Positions 7,001 to 15,636 of a DNA stretch of 64,000 nt are shown here, piece by piece. The notes beneath the pieces were generated by a model. That model ran no database searches, was not told where the DNA came from, and saw only the letters and a program-made list of their open reading frames with translations. Made by a program: the position numbers and the translations under genes. Within the stretch, counting starts at the first letter, position 1. Every line of letters begins with the position of its first letter. The DNA is from Bacillota bacterium (GTDB lineage Bacteria > Bacillota > Clostridia > Christensenellales > SZUA-584), in the NCBI GenBank assembly GCA_023390815.1, contig JAEWCC010000058.1, positions 1-64,000 of the forward strand, read 5' to 3'.

Positions 7001-8077
7001 TTATTTCAGCCCTCTCTCCAGATTGACGAGGAAGTCCTGCACGTTGGTGACGATGGAGCGCGCGGAGAGCGAGCCGCGGTCGTGCAGCTTGCCCACGGCA
7101 AACTCGGAGACGTCTACCGCGTAGAAGTTGACGGGCCGGATGATGCCGTCCTTAATGGTGTAGCTTGGCGTCATGTTACCCGTGGCAATAGCGTGCAGCT
7201 GCGTGGCGAGCGCGATCACCGTGGTGGCGCGCGAGAGGTGCGCGCGCATCTGTGCCTGCGCCTCGTATACGTTCCCGATCACATCCGGCATCGGGCCGTC
7301 GTCGCGGATGGAACCGGCGAGCACGTAGGGGATATCGCAGGCGACCGCCGCCGCCATGATGCCGTCCTCGATACCGCGCTGGCGGATGAACTCGCGGATG
7401 CCGCCGTATTCTCGCACGAGGTTGATCGTGTCGAGGTGGTGGTAGTGGCCGTTCGGGATGCTGCGTTGGGAGTAGATGTCCTGGCCGAGCGCGGTCTTAA
7501 ATACCGCTGCCTCGATATCGTGCGTGGCGACCGCGTTGCCGCCGAACAAAGCCTGCACATAGCCGCGGCGGATCAGTGCCGCCATCGCGCGGCGGGAGTC
7601 GAAGTCGAACGTGCACGCGGGGCCCAACACCCACACGCAAAAGCCGTGGTCCTTCTCGTAACGCAGCAGCTCGTAGAGGCTGTCGTAATCGCGCGAGTAC
7701 GAGGTCTCGCGCGTGCGGGAGCCGCGGAAAGAGAAACCGTCCCGCTCGTCCGCTTCGCTGCCAAAGCCGTTCAAGTGTACATAGATGCCGGAGGTGCCGT
7801 TCTCGGTGCGGCCGATAGCAACGGAATCGCCCGCGCGGATGTGGCGCTGCTCTACGGCGTACGGCTCGCCGCCGCGGATGATGACGGCGCAGTCCATGCG
7901 GCTCTGCGCAATCAGCCGCCACTCCCCGGCAATCCTGAAATATTCCGGATAAATGCTGGTTGCGTGATACCCCTTGGGCGCGATCCCGTCGCGCTCCGCC
8001 ACGGCGCAAACGACGTCGGGTGCGCTGCGAAAAACAGGAAGAGAAAAATCAGGTGCAACGTAATCTTGAAGTCTCAT
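7001..8077 (-). CDS. Ornithine cyclodeaminase-like protein (TIGR00300 / LOR-SDH domain family)
   Basis: This 358-residue protein matches the LOR/SDH conserved region (TIGR00300), also found at the C-terminus of cyanobacterial AgrE/ArgZ and in an archaeal 'alternative' ornithine cyclodeaminase. Hallmarks are FGGNAVATHDIEAA (near residues 196-209), HYHHLDTIN, the VLAGSIRDDGPMPD loop near residue 258, and TGNMTPSY near residue 312. It would convert ornithine to proline and ammonia with NAD, an unusual deamination not related to the classic Ocd fold. It lies 14 bases downstream of the ArsR gene on the same strand and may share its transcript. Activity is inferred from family only. Confidence 0.75.
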   Translation of the reverse strand: MRLQDYVAPDFSLPVFRSAPDVVCAVAERDGIAPKGYHATSIYPEYFRIAGEWRLIAQSRMDCAVIIRGGEPYAVEQRHIRAGDSVAIGRTENGTSGIYVHLNGFGSEADERDGFSFRGSRTRETSYSRDYDSLYELLRYEKDHGFCVWVLGPACTFDFDSRRAMAALIRRGYVQALFGGNAVATHDIEAAVFKTALGQDIYSQRSIPNGHYHHLDTINLVREYGGIREFIRQRGIEDGIMAAAVACDIPYVLAGSIRDDGPMPDVIGNVYEAQAQMRAHLSRATTVIALATQLHAIATGNMTPSYTIKDGIIRPVNFYAVDVSEFAVGKLHDRGSLSARSIVTNVQDFLVNLERGLK

Positions 8078-8091
8078 GTCATATCCCCCTT

Positions 8092-8361
8092 TTATTTCGG
8101 AAGCATTTCCAGCAGCTTCAACGCGGCCTTATCGGTCACGCGATAGCAAACAAAATTACCCTGGCGCTCGCCCGTCACGATGCCTGCCGCCTTTAGCTTG
8201 GATAAGTGCAGCGAGATCACCGGTTGCGGAACGCCCAGCGTTTCGCATATCTGCTTAACGTGGCAGCCCTTAGATGCGATGCCGTGCACGATGCATAGCC
8301 GGACCGGATGGCTCAGCACCTTGAGCTTGGCGGCAAGCGCCTCGTACTTAGACAGATCCAT
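8092..8361 (-). CDS. ArsR-family regulator with several cysteines
   Basis: This 89-residue winged-helix protein has the recognition helix at PQPVISLHLSKLKAAGIV (residues 45-62) and the wing near GERQGNFVCYRV. Cysteines are at 23, 33, 39 and 72, outside the classic arsenic CVC motif. The start ATG at 8361 overlaps the last 14 bases of the upstream CoA-disulfide reductase gene, so translation is probably coupled. Position next to a CoA-disulfide reductase/rhodanese fusion suggests it senses persulfide, as SqrR/BigR-type ArsR proteins do. That link is inference; a metal sensor remains possible. Confidence 0.85.
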   Translation of the reverse strand: MDLSKYEALAAKLKVLSHPVRLCIVHGIASKGCHVKQICETLGVPQPVISLHLSKLKAAGIVTGERQGNFVCYRVTDKAALKLLEMLPK

Positions 8362-10003
8362 TCTTTTCACCCTGATTGAATAACTGATACAGGCCGAAGC
8401 CGCCCGACAGATTTTTGGCGTTATGACCCCGCTGCTTGAGTATGCGTTCGGCGATATAGCCGCGTTCGCCCGAACCGCTGAAGCAAAGGACACGGCGGTT
8501 CTTGGGCAGCTCGGCCATGCGTGCGCGCAGCTCGTCCACGGGGATATTGACCGCACCGGGCAGCGTACCTGACTCATACTCCTTCTGTGTACGTACATCG
8601 AGCAGCAGCCGTTGCGTGACCGCAACATGGTGCCAATGCGCGAGATCGGTGGTGCCCTGCATGACGCCAAGGGCGGTATAACCCGCCGTGTTAACGGCGT
8701 CTTTCGCGTTGCCAAACGGTGGAGCGCTGCAGAGTTCAAGCTCGCACAGTTTATCCGCAGTCAGCCCGGCACGCATGGCCGTCGCAAGCACATCCAAACG
8801 TTTGTCGACGCCCGCATTTCCCGCAATCTGCGCGCCGTAAATACGCCCTGAGCGCTTGTCGAACATCAGCTTGAGCGTGAGGGAGGCTGCGCCCGGGTAA
8901 TAAGGCGCGTGTGCAATCGAACGGGTATAAACCTTCTCGTATTTTATATCGAAACTTTTGAGCTGCGCTTCAGTGAGGCCCACGCTGCCCAGCTGCATGT
9001 CGAAAAGCTCCATGGCGAACAGCCCAAGCGTGTTCTTGTACCGCGAACCCACTCCGCAGATATTGTCCGCCGCGACGCGTCCCTGCCGGACGGCAGGGGA
9101 AGCGAGCGGAATCAGCACGCGCCCGAATATGCCCTCTACTTCAACCGCGTCCCCTGCGGCATAGATATCCTTGTCGGTGGTCTGCTGACGGTCGTCGACG
9201 ATGATGCCGCCCGTTATACCGATTCCGAGGCCAGCCTTGCGTGCAAGCGTCGTTTCAGGACGTACCCCTGCGGCGATCACCACGATATCGGCAAACGCAT
9301 CGAGCCCGCCCGACAGCCGAACGCGCAAGCCTTCTTCACCTGCGTCCTCGAGCGCGATTACGGCGGTATGAAGGCCCAGCGATATGCCGTGCTGTTCAAG
9401 CTCCATCGCCGCGAGCTGAGCCATGTCGTAGTCGAGGCCGGGCAGCACATGGTCCGAAGCTTCCACCACTCCCGTAATGATGCCTCTGCGCACCAGACTC
9501 TCGGCCGCCTCGAGGCCGACACATCCGCCGCCTACAACAATCGCCCGGCGTACACGGTTGTTCTCTACGGCTTTTAAAATCGCGGTCATATCGCTGAAGC
9601 TGTGCAGTTGGAATACGCGTGGGTCCATTAGCCCCGGGATATCCGGAACCACCGGAGAAGCGCCTGTTGCCAGCACAAGCTTGTCGTATTTGAGCGTAAA
9701 GCTGCGACCGGTCTCCGCATTCTTCGCTTTTATTGAATGCCCGTACCGGTCGATTTCCGTGACTTCGCTGCGCAGCCGAACGTCCACGTTATAGCGCTGG
9801 CCGAATACCTCCGGCGTTTGCATGAGCAGCGCTTCCGGCGCGTCCACGACGCCTCCGATACAGTAAGCCAGCCCGCACTGCGCGGGTGAAAAATGCTCTG
9901 CGCGCTCGATAAGCGTGATCTTCACCTTCTCGTCGAGCCGCCGTATTCTAGCCGCCGTGCCGGCCCCGCCGGCTGCGCCGCCAACGATTACGATTCTTTT
10001 CAT
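8348..10003 (-). CDS. CoA-disulfide reductase / NADH-dependent persulfide reductase with rhodanese domain
   Basis: This 551-residue flavoprotein has an FAD dinucleotide motif GGAAGGAGTAARIRR at the N-terminus, the CoADR active-site cysteine C43 (AQCGLAYCIGG), a second Rossmann motif VVGGGCVGLEAAE for NAD(P)H near residue 156, a dimerisation domain, and a C-terminal rhodanese domain with C507 in CFSGSGERG. The architecture equals CoADR-RHD/Npsr enzymes that reduce CoA disulfide, CoA persulfide or polysulfide. A GAGGTGGG ribosome site precedes the ATG. It leads an operon with the ArsR gene and probably the ornithine cyclodeaminase-like gene. Role: thiol and sulfane-sulfur redox balance in the cytosol. 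Confidence 0.88.
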   Translation of the reverse strand: MKRIVIVGGAAGGAGTAARIRRLDEKVKITLIERAEHFSPAQCGLAYCIGGVVDAPEALLMQTPEVFGQRYNVDVRLRSEVTEIDRYGHSIKAKNAETGRSFTLKYDKLVLATGASPVVPDIPGLMDPRVFQLHSFSDMTAILKAVENNRVRRAIVVGGGCVGLEAAESLVRRGIITGVVEASDHVLPGLDYDMAQLAAMELEQHGISLGLHTAVIALEDAGEEGLRVRLSGGLDAFADIVVIAAGVRPETTLARKAGLGIGITGGIIVDDRQQTTDKDIYAAGDAVEVEGIFGRVLIPLASPAVRQGRVAADNICGVGSRYKNTLGLFAMELFDMQLGSVGLTEAQLKSFDIKYEKVYTRSIAHAPYYPGAASLTLKLMFDKRSGRIYGAQIAGNAGVDKRLDVLATAMRAGLTADKLCELELCSAPPFGNAKDAVNTAGYTALGVMQGTTDLAHWHHVAVTQRLLLDVRTQKEYESGTLPGAVNIPVDELRARMAELPKNRRVLCFSGSGERGYIAERILKQRGHNAKNLSGGFGLYQLFNQGEKNGSV

Positions 10004-10164
10004 ATCCCACCTCGGATATATGGTTATCTAAATATTATTATTTCGACGACTGCCTGAAATACTCCTTTTATTCTGCCGATTATGGGCGAGAAATTACATA
10101 TCATGCGAAAAAGCGCATGGAAGTGAGGCTGCCCGCATTTTGCAGACTTATCGGGTTTTGCCTG

Positions 10165-10193
10165 TTGGAGAAGAGCTTATGATCTGATATAAT
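10165..10193 (+). promoter_or_regulatory. Promoter of the isomerase-like gene
   Basis: TTGGAG (10165-10170) and an extended -10 TGATATAAT (TATAAT 10188-10193) are separated by 17 bases, 20 bases ahead of the ATG. The 210-base spacer also serves the divergent reductase operon. Confidence 0.6.
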
Positions 10194-10212
10194 GAGTTGA
10201 TGGAGGCGCGTT

Positions 10213-11019
10213 ATGCAGTTTGGAATGTCTACAGCCTGCCTGTTCCCGGATGTATATATCGAAGAGGCGATCGATATCATCGGCAGCATGAATATCAACA
10301 CGGTTGAGGTGTTTTTCAGTTGCCTTACAGAATACAAGCCCGCCTTCGTGATGGAACTGAAGCGCCGTGTACAGGGGCAGGGCATTAAAGTCTACTCCAT
10401 CCACGCATTCTCGCTCCAGTTCGAACCCCAGCTGTTTACGCGGCATATGCGCGCGAGGCAGGAAGCGGACGGGATTCTGCGCGAGGTTCTTGAAGCCGGA
10501 GCGGTGCTGGGCGCAGGCGTATACGTCTTCCATGGCCCAATCAACCTGAAGCGGACGCCTAATCATGGCCTCGATTATGACGATATCGCACAGCGCACCG
10601 ATGAAATCGCAGACATCGCGGCGGAATATGGCATTAAGCTGGCATGGGAGAATGTCCATTACTGCTGGTATGAACGCCCCGAATTTGCGCGGGAGATGCT
10701 GCGGCGGGTCCAAACGGACAATCTCTACTTTACCCTCGACGTGAAGCAGGCCGCTCAGGCGGGCTTTAACCCGGCAGCGTTTCTGCCGGATACCGCAGGT
10801 CGTTTGGTTAACATTCATCTATGCGATTACGTGCGCAGCGAAGCCGGGGTTGAGCCGCGGCTGCCGTTTTCCGGCGATATGGACTATGAGGCATTCAAGC
10901 AGGCCCTTACTGAAATCGGGTACGACGCAGGCATGATGCTTGAGGTGTATCGCCACAACTACCGCGATCATAAACAGCTTGCCGGGAACTTCTTCGCGAT
11001 ACGCGCATTGTTTTCATAA
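10213..11019 (+). CDS. Sugar phosphate isomerase/epimerase-like TIM-barrel protein
   Basis: This 268-residue protein matches the xylose-isomerase-like TIM barrel (AP endonuclease 2 fold). Metal-binding acidic residues are expected at the strand ends LAWENVHYC (Glu, near residue 145), YFTLDVKQA (Asp, near residue 177), NIHLCD (His) and GMMLEVYRHN (Glu). The family covers inosose and hydroxypyruvate isomerases and sugar epimerases, so substrate is undetermined. A GGAGG ribosome site lies 7 bases before the ATG. It stands alone, with its own promoter. No neighbouring sugar pathway gene narrows the function. Confidence 0.8.
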   Translation: MQFGMSTACLFPDVYIEEAIDIIGSMNINTVEVFFSCLTEYKPAFVMELKRRVQGQGIKVYSIHAFSLQFEPQLFTRHMRARQEADGILREVLEAGAVLGAGVYVFHGPINLKRTPNHGLDYDDIAQRTDEIADIAAEYGIKLAWENVHYCWYERPEFAREMLRRVQTDNLYFTLDVKQAAQAGFNPAAFLPDTAGRLVNIHLCDYVRSEAGVEPRLPFSGDMDYEAFKQALTEIGYDAGMMLEVYRHNYRDHKQLAGNFFAIRALFS

Positions 11020-11094
11020 TTTACCATTGAGACTGTGTTTCAGACATCTTTGCGGTGGTATCAATAACCGAAACGTTTTTCGATTGGATTGCAA

Positions 11095-11391
11095 ATGAAG
11101 AAGACAAGGGTATTCAGCGAAAAAATATGTATTACCGCCAGTTCCCAGAACTCTGCGCACCGTACGCCTAGATCCTTCGTGGTACACCGGGGGGTATTAT
11201 GGGCAGGGTTGGCTGTCCTTGTGATTGTTTTGGCATCTTGTATCTATATGGCGGTACAGGCGGCCGGAACCGTGCGGGAGCTGCACAGTCAGATCGATAC
11301 GCTGGGACAGACGCTGGAGGCGCAAAGCACCGAACTGGAACAGTATCAGCAGCAGCTCGGCGAGTTGGAGCAGGCGCAGCCAACATCTTAG
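11095..11391 (+). CDS. Single-pass membrane coiled-coil protein next to bactofilin
   Basis: This 98-residue protein has a basic N-terminal segment of about 35 residues, one transmembrane helix (VLWAGLAVLVIVLASCIYMAV, near residues 36-56), and an external coiled coil ELHSQIDTLGQTLEAQSTELEQYQQQLGELEQ. It resembles the membrane/coiled-coil stalk of the M23 peptidases or FtsB/DivIC-type proteins often encoded beside bactofilins, but no peptidase domain follows. The ribosome site is weak, and a TTG at 11089 is a possible alternative start. It probably shares a transcript with the bactofilin 62 bases downstream. Confidence 0.65.
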   Translation: MKKTRVFSEKICITASSQNSAHRTPRSFVVHRGVLWAGLAVLVIVLASCIYMAVQAAGTVRELHSQIDTLGQTLEAQSTELEQYQQQLGELEQAQPTS

Positions 11392-11453
11392 GCGGCATGG
11401 TATACTCAAAGATGTATCAATATATATACCGATGAAAATAAGGAGGGGTAGTT

Positions 11454-11894
11454 GTGGCAAAACCTAAAATGGATGAGGTCCAGCGTAATTACAAGAACAT
11501 TCCGGACGCATGCATTCCCTGTGCGACTTCTTTTACGGGCGATATCAACACGAAGGCGGGCGTGCGCATCGACGGCAGCGTAAAGGGCAACGTTATAGCG
11601 GCAGGCAATGTGGTGATCGGACCGGAGGGCCAGGTGGAAGGGCAGGTCGGCGGGCGCGATATCAACATTGCGGGCAGCGTGACCGGCAACGTATCGTCCA
11701 CAGCAACCGTGCAGCTGCTTGCCAGCGCGAAGCTGCTGGGTGATCTGTCTGCGGTCAGCATTGCGATTGAGGAAGGCGCAACGTTCAAGGGTATGTGCAG
11801 CGTCGGTCCAAACGATAAGAACGCGATATCCAGCTCGGCAAGGCTGGTGGAAGCGCCCGCAGCACCGGCACCGGCTCCAAAGACGAAAGTATAA
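11454..11894 (+). CDS. Bactofilin (polymer-forming cytoskeletal protein)
   Basis: This 146-residue protein has the right-handed beta-helix repeats of the DUF583/bactofilin domain (GDINTKAGVRIDGSVKGNV, GPEGQVEGQVGGRDINIAGSV and so on, residues 22-120), flanked by a short N-terminus and an Ala/Pro tail PAAPAPAPKTKV. Bactofilins polymerise without nucleotide at the membrane and organise wall synthesis or cell shape. A CIPC pair at residues 20-23 is unusual and could bind metal or form a disulfide. The start is GTG with AAGGAGGGG upstream. The preceding membrane coiled-coil gene is a likely anchor or partner. Confidence 0.9.
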   Translation: MAKPKMDEVQRNYKNIPDACIPCATSFTGDINTKAGVRIDGSVKGNVIAAGNVVIGPEGQVEGQVGGRDINIAGSVTGNVSSTATVQLLASAKLLGDLSAVSIAIEEGATFKGMCSVGPNDKNAISSSARLVEAPAAPAPAPKTKV

Positions 11895-11921
11895 GGCCGG
11901 GGAAGCACAATGAATGATTGA

Positions 11922-11947
11922 AGCGCCTGGAATCCGGCGCTTTTTTT
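11922..11947 (+). terminator. Terminator after bactofilin
   Basis: AGCGCC (11922-11927) pairs with GGCGCT (11936-11941), followed by seven T. It directly abuts the end of a minus-strand open frame. Confidence 0.85.
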
Positions 11948-12185
11948 ATGCGAGTTCTGTCAGGTGTACGACGCCCATGCGCAACGTATGGCACTTGAGT
12001 TCCTCGTAAAGCCCCGCGAGGCTGACACCCATGTAGGGATTTAAAAAGAATACCTCCATAAAACCAAAAGTGAAGATCGACACGTTAATCCAGCCCGTAA
12101 ATAAATACATCAGTACGATCCTGTGCCGGTGGCCTTTGTCATGCGCACGGAACGCGAAAAACGAAGGACGTTGTGAATGTTTTCG
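11946..12185 (-). pseudogene. Probable 3' remnant of a membrane-protein gene
   Basis: On the minus strand a frame is open from just after a TAG (12186-12188) to TAA (11946-11948). It encodes a protein-like sequence with hydrophobic helix-forming stretches (RIVLMYLFTGWINVSIFTFGF and FMEVFFLNPYMGVSLAGLYEEL) and an ordinary polar C-terminus. The first ATG is at 12110 (54 residues) with only a weak AGG ahead of it. The upstream stop, missing ribosome site and short length suggest the surviving end of a larger, decayed gene. I do not recognise the family. A small intact membrane protein is possible but less likely. Confidence 0.35.
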
Positions 12186-12377
12186 CTATGGGCTGGCTTT
12201 GCTTTTGGCCAAAATACTGCATGGGAGTCGTGTCGGCTTGACCGGTAACTGGAGACCGAAGTATATTACAGCAAATTATAAAAAATTCACAAGCAAATTG
12301 TTGCGCTGCGGCAGTGTGCACGAATTTCTGCGCGTAACGCGTGGGAAACTAATGCAAAACAAATAATGGGGTGTGTG

Positions 12378-12965
12378 ATGGACGGTTCTCTGATTGTGAT
12401 TTTGGGGTTTCCTGTATTGTATTTAACCGGCAGCTTCAGGCGGGCGGCGGCAACGCTGAACGTGAAGGGATCGGTATTCGTATTGTATTTTGCCTGCACG
12501 GCAGCCTTGTTGCTGTTGCCCGCAGTGCGCATATCGCAGGGCTTTGCGCTGGGTTTCGCGGGGTTGTTCTATTGCTTTGCGCCGTTGGGGCTCATGATCC
12601 GGCAGCGAAATTTCCCGGTGGGGCTTCCGGTCGCCGCGACGCTCTGCGTGCTTTTTTCATGTGCGGAGGAACTCATCTGGGGCGACTATACCATCCGCTT
12701 CCTGCCCTATGTGGAAGGACTTGTAATTGCAGTTACGGCGCTCGTTTGTATAGGCCGCCGCGCAGCGGTTTTTACGCCCGTGTTGGCGGGCATTTTTGAA
12801 GCGGCGGCACACACGGTACGGCTGATATCGGGAACCGACGCGACCCCGTGGCTTTCCGGCATCTGCGCTGCGTCGGTAGCGATTGCGGTCAGTTTTCTTA
12901 TTGGGACGGTTCGTGTGCGTCAGCCCCATGTGGCGCGGCACGCCTCGCGCCACGCAGAAACTTGA
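12378..12965 (+). CDS. Hypothetical multi-pass membrane protein
   Basis: This 195-residue, strongly hydrophobic protein has about six predicted helices (SLIVILGFPVLYL, GSVFVLYFACTAALLLL, FALGFAGLFYCFAPLGL, and three more). An EEL-x-WGDYT loop sits in the middle, with a short basic C-terminal tail. ATG 12378 follows GGGGTGTG; an ATG at 12366 is possible but lacks a ribosome site. I do not recognise the family. It lies just before the DUF512-der-plsY-lspA run, but a -10-like TATAAT at 12991-12996 suggests the run is transcribed separately. Confidence 0.6.
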   Translation: MDGSLIVILGFPVLYLTGSFRRAAATLNVKGSVFVLYFACTAALLLLPAVRISQGFALGFAGLFYCFAPLGLMIRQRNFPVGLPVAATLCVLFSCAEELIWGDYTIRFLPYVEGLVIAVTALVCIGRRAAVFTPVLAGIFEAAAHTVRLISGTDATPWLSGICAASVAIAVSFLIGTVRVRQPHVARHASRHAET

Positions 12966-13026
12966 TGTGGCGCGGCACCCAAAAATCATGTATAATAGCC
13001 CAAAGCTATGCTAGCGAGGGCATTTT

Positions 13027-14301
13027 TTGTTTGAGGTAAAAAGCGTCTGCGGCGCATCCCGGGAAGCCGGCCTGCGCGCAGGCGATAAGATCATATCGGT
13101 GAACGGCGAGGCGCTGATCGATTACATCGATTACGTCTGGTTTTGCGGCAAGGAGAACCTGAAGTTTCGCGTACAGCGCGGGGGAGAGACGATTACCCTG
13201 CGCATGGACAAGGAGGAGAGCGAAGACTTGGGACTCGAATTCGTGGAGCCGCTGCTTGGTAAAAAACGCGTGTGCGGCAACCGCTGCGTGTTCTGTTTTG
13301 TGGACCAGCTGCCGCGAGGGATGCGCAAAAGCCTTTACATCAAAGATGAGGACTGGCGCTGGTCGGTATTGGCGGGCGGTTACGTCACGCTGACGGACAT
13401 CGGCAAAGACGAGATCAACCGCATTCTGCGGCGCGGCGCAAGCCCGTTGTACGTATCCGTACATACCGTGGATGAAGCGCTGAGGCGGCATATGCTCGGC
13501 AACGACGCGGGTTTGCCGATCCGGCCATTGCTGAAAAAGCTGAAACGGCACGGTATCCGGTTCCATGCACAGGCGGTGATCTGCCCCGGCATGAACGATG
13601 GTACGAAGCTGGAGGAGACTTTCCGTTTCCTTGCGGGGCTGTATCCCGCGGCACAAAGCCTCGCGGTGGTTCCTGTCGGCCTGACTGCGCATCGGCAGAG
13701 GCTGACGCCGATTTCGCCCGTCACGGCGGATATGGCGCAAAGAACCGTCAAAGAGGTTGAAAAATGGCAGAAAGAATGTTTAAATAGTATCGGTACACGT
13801 TTCGTGTTCGCCGCGGACGAATATTACCTCAAGGCGGGGCTCCCACTGCCCGAAGCGGACTGCTACGAGGATTATCCGCAGATTGAGAACGGCGTAGGAC
13901 TGATCGCCAAACTCCTTGCCGAGGCGGACGATGCGTTTGCCGGATGCCATGGGCCGGGCAGGCACGTCAGCATTGTGACGGGCGTGGATGCGTACCCGCT
14001 GATGGTAAAGATGGCAAAACGGGGGGAGCATGCGTGCGGAGCGCATATCGACGTGTACTGCGCACAAAATGGCACGTTTGGTGAAAGTATCACGGTTTCG
14101 GGCCTGCTGGGCGGCGAAGATATCGCTCGGGCCGCGGTGGGAAAGGCCTTGGGCGAAGCACTGCTAATCCCGGGAAATTGTGTGCGTGAAGACGTGTTTT
14201 TGGATGATATGACGATTGCGCAGCTCTCGGAGCGGCTCGGCGTGCCGGTGCATCCGGTGGCCGATATGGCGCAGTTTGTAAAACTGATACAGAAGGAGTA
14301 A
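13027..14301 (+). CDS. DUF512 family PDZ/radical-SAM protein
   Basis: This 424-residue protein has an N-terminal PDZ-like domain (residues 1-65), a radical-SAM-type cysteine motif CGNRCVFC near residues 82-89, and the C-terminal DUF512 domain. The family is widespread in Clostridia and cyanobacteria and is characteristically next to der. It probably binds a 4Fe-4S cluster, and its reaction is unknown. The only start in reach is TTG 13027, preceded by GCGAGGGC with good spacing; MFEVKSVCG is the usual N-terminus. The stop is 2 bases from the der start, so the genes are cotranscribed and translationally close. Confidence 0.88.
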   Translation: MFEVKSVCGASREAGLRAGDKIISVNGEALIDYIDYVWFCGKENLKFRVQRGGETITLRMDKEESEDLGLEFVEPLLGKKRVCGNRCVFCFVDQLPRGMRKSLYIKDEDWRWSVLAGGYVTLTDIGKDEINRILRRGASPLYVSVHTVDEALRRHMLGNDAGLPIRPLLKKLKRHGIRFHAQAVICPGMNDGTKLEETFRFLAGLYPAAQSLAVVPVGLTAHRQRLTPISPVTADMAQRTVKEVEKWQKECLNSIGTRFVFAADEYYLKAGLPLPEADCYEDYPQIENGVGLIAKLLAEADDAFAGCHGPGRHVSIVTGVDAYPLMVKMAKRGEHACGAHIDVYCAQNGTFGESITVSGLLGGEDIARAAVGKALGEALLIPGNCVREDVFLDDMTIAQLSERLGVPVHPVADMAQFVKLIQKE

Positions 14302-14303
14302 CG

Positions 14304-15620
14304 ATGGCAAAACCTTTGGTGGCCATTGTCGGACGTCCCAACGTCGGCAAATCCACATTTTTTAATAGAGTGACCGGACGGCGCATCGCGATCGTCGAGG
14401 ACACCCCGGGCGTCACGCGCGACCGGCTCTACGCTGATGCCGAGTGGCTGGGGCGTAACTTCACGTTGATCGATACGGGCGGTATTGACCCGGACGCAAC
14501 GGAGGTCATCCCGAAGCAGATGCGGCTGCAGGCGGAGCTTGCGGTGGATATCGCGCAGGTGATCCTGTTCTTTGTGGATGCGAAGCAGGGGCTCGTATCG
14601 GGAGACGAGGAAATTGCGGAAATGCTGCGGCGAAGCGGCAAACCGGTCATCATTGTCGTCAACAAAGCCGACAACAAACAGGACGAACAATCCGCGTTCG
14701 ATTTTTACGGGCTCGGCCTCGGGCCTGTGTTTGCCGTATCGTCTGCGCAAGGTTTAGGGTTAGGCGATTTGCTGGACGAGGTGATCTCGCACTTTGACGA
14801 GACGGCAATGGAAGAAGAAGAGGGTACGGTAAAGGTCGCGATCGTGGGGCGGCCCAACGCGGGCAAATCCTCGCTCGTCAACCGAATCATCGGTGAGCAG
14901 CGCACGATCGTATCGGACATCGCAGGCACGACGCGCGACGCCATCGACGTGCCGTTTGAACGCAACGGGCAGAAGTTTATTTTAATCGATACCGCGGGTA
15001 TCCGAAAAAAAGCGCGCATCGAGGATAAATCCATCGAGCGCTACAGCGTAATCCGTGCGCTGGCGGCGGTGCGCCGGGCCGATGTCGTGGTGATCATGAT
15101 CGACGCGACGCAGGGCATTTCAGAGCAGGACGTCAAAATCGCGGGCTTCGTCAACGACGAAGGCAAGCCGTGCGTGGTCGCGGTAAACAAATGGGACGCG
15201 GTCGAGAAGGATACGCACACGATCAACGCGTTCGACAAGAGCATCACGTCCGATCTTGCGTTTATGCGCTACGCGAAAACAGTGTACATCTCGGCGCTGA
15301 CCGGACAGCGCGTGGATAAGCTGTTCGATATGCTGCTTTCCGCGCGCGAGAACGGCATGCGGCGCATAACGACGGGACTCTTGAATGAGTGCATCTCCGA
15401 AGCCGTGACCGTGACGGAACCGCCCACAGACAAGGGGCGGAGGATGAAGGTGTACTACGCGACACAGGTGGCGGTGTCGCCGCCATATTTTGTAATATTC
15501 GTCAACGACGAACGGCTGATGCATTTCTCGTACCTGCGGTACCTCGAAAACTATCTGCGCAAGTCGTTTGACTTTACCGGCACGCCCATTAAACTGGCGG
15601 CCAGGAATAAGAACGAATAG
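14304..15620 (+). CDS. der: Ribosome biogenesis GTPase Der (EngA)
   Basis: This 438-residue protein has two tandem GTPase domains. The first P-loop is GRPNVGKST (residues 9-17) with DTPGVTRD and NKADN. The second is GRPNAGKSS near residue 184 with DTAGIRKKARIE and NKWD. It ends in the KH-like domain (YYATQVAVSPPYFVIFVNDERLMHFSYLRYLENYLR). Der is essential for 50S subunit assembly. Length and motif order are standard. It sits in the DUF512-der-plsY-lspA run with 2- to 18-base gaps. Confidence 0.98.
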   Translation: MAKPLVAIVGRPNVGKSTFFNRVTGRRIAIVEDTPGVTRDRLYADAEWLGRNFTLIDTGGIDPDATEVIPKQMRLQAELAVDIAQVILFFVDAKQGLVSGDEEIAEMLRRSGKPVIIVVNKADNKQDEQSAFDFYGLGLGPVFAVSSAQGLGLGDLLDEVISHFDETAMEEEEGTVKVAIVGRPNAGKSSLVNRIIGEQRTIVSDIAGTTRDAIDVPFERNGQKFILIDTAGIRKKARIEDKSIERYSVIRALAAVRRADVVVIMIDATQGISEQDVKIAGFVNDEGKPCVVAVNKWDAVEKDTHTINAFDKSITSDLAFMRYAKTVYISALTGQRVDKLFDMLLSARENGMRRITTGLLNECISEAVTVTEPPTDKGRRMKVYYATQVAVSPPYFVIFVNDERLMHFSYLRYLENYLRKSFDFTGTPIKLAARNKNE

Positions 15621-15636
15621 ACAGGGGTGTCTTGAT

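Noticed and set aside
12070..12366. Plus-strand open frame of 98 codons before the membrane protein at 12378
   Set aside because: No ribosome site, mixed composition without a family pattern, and it opposes a better minus-strand remnant.
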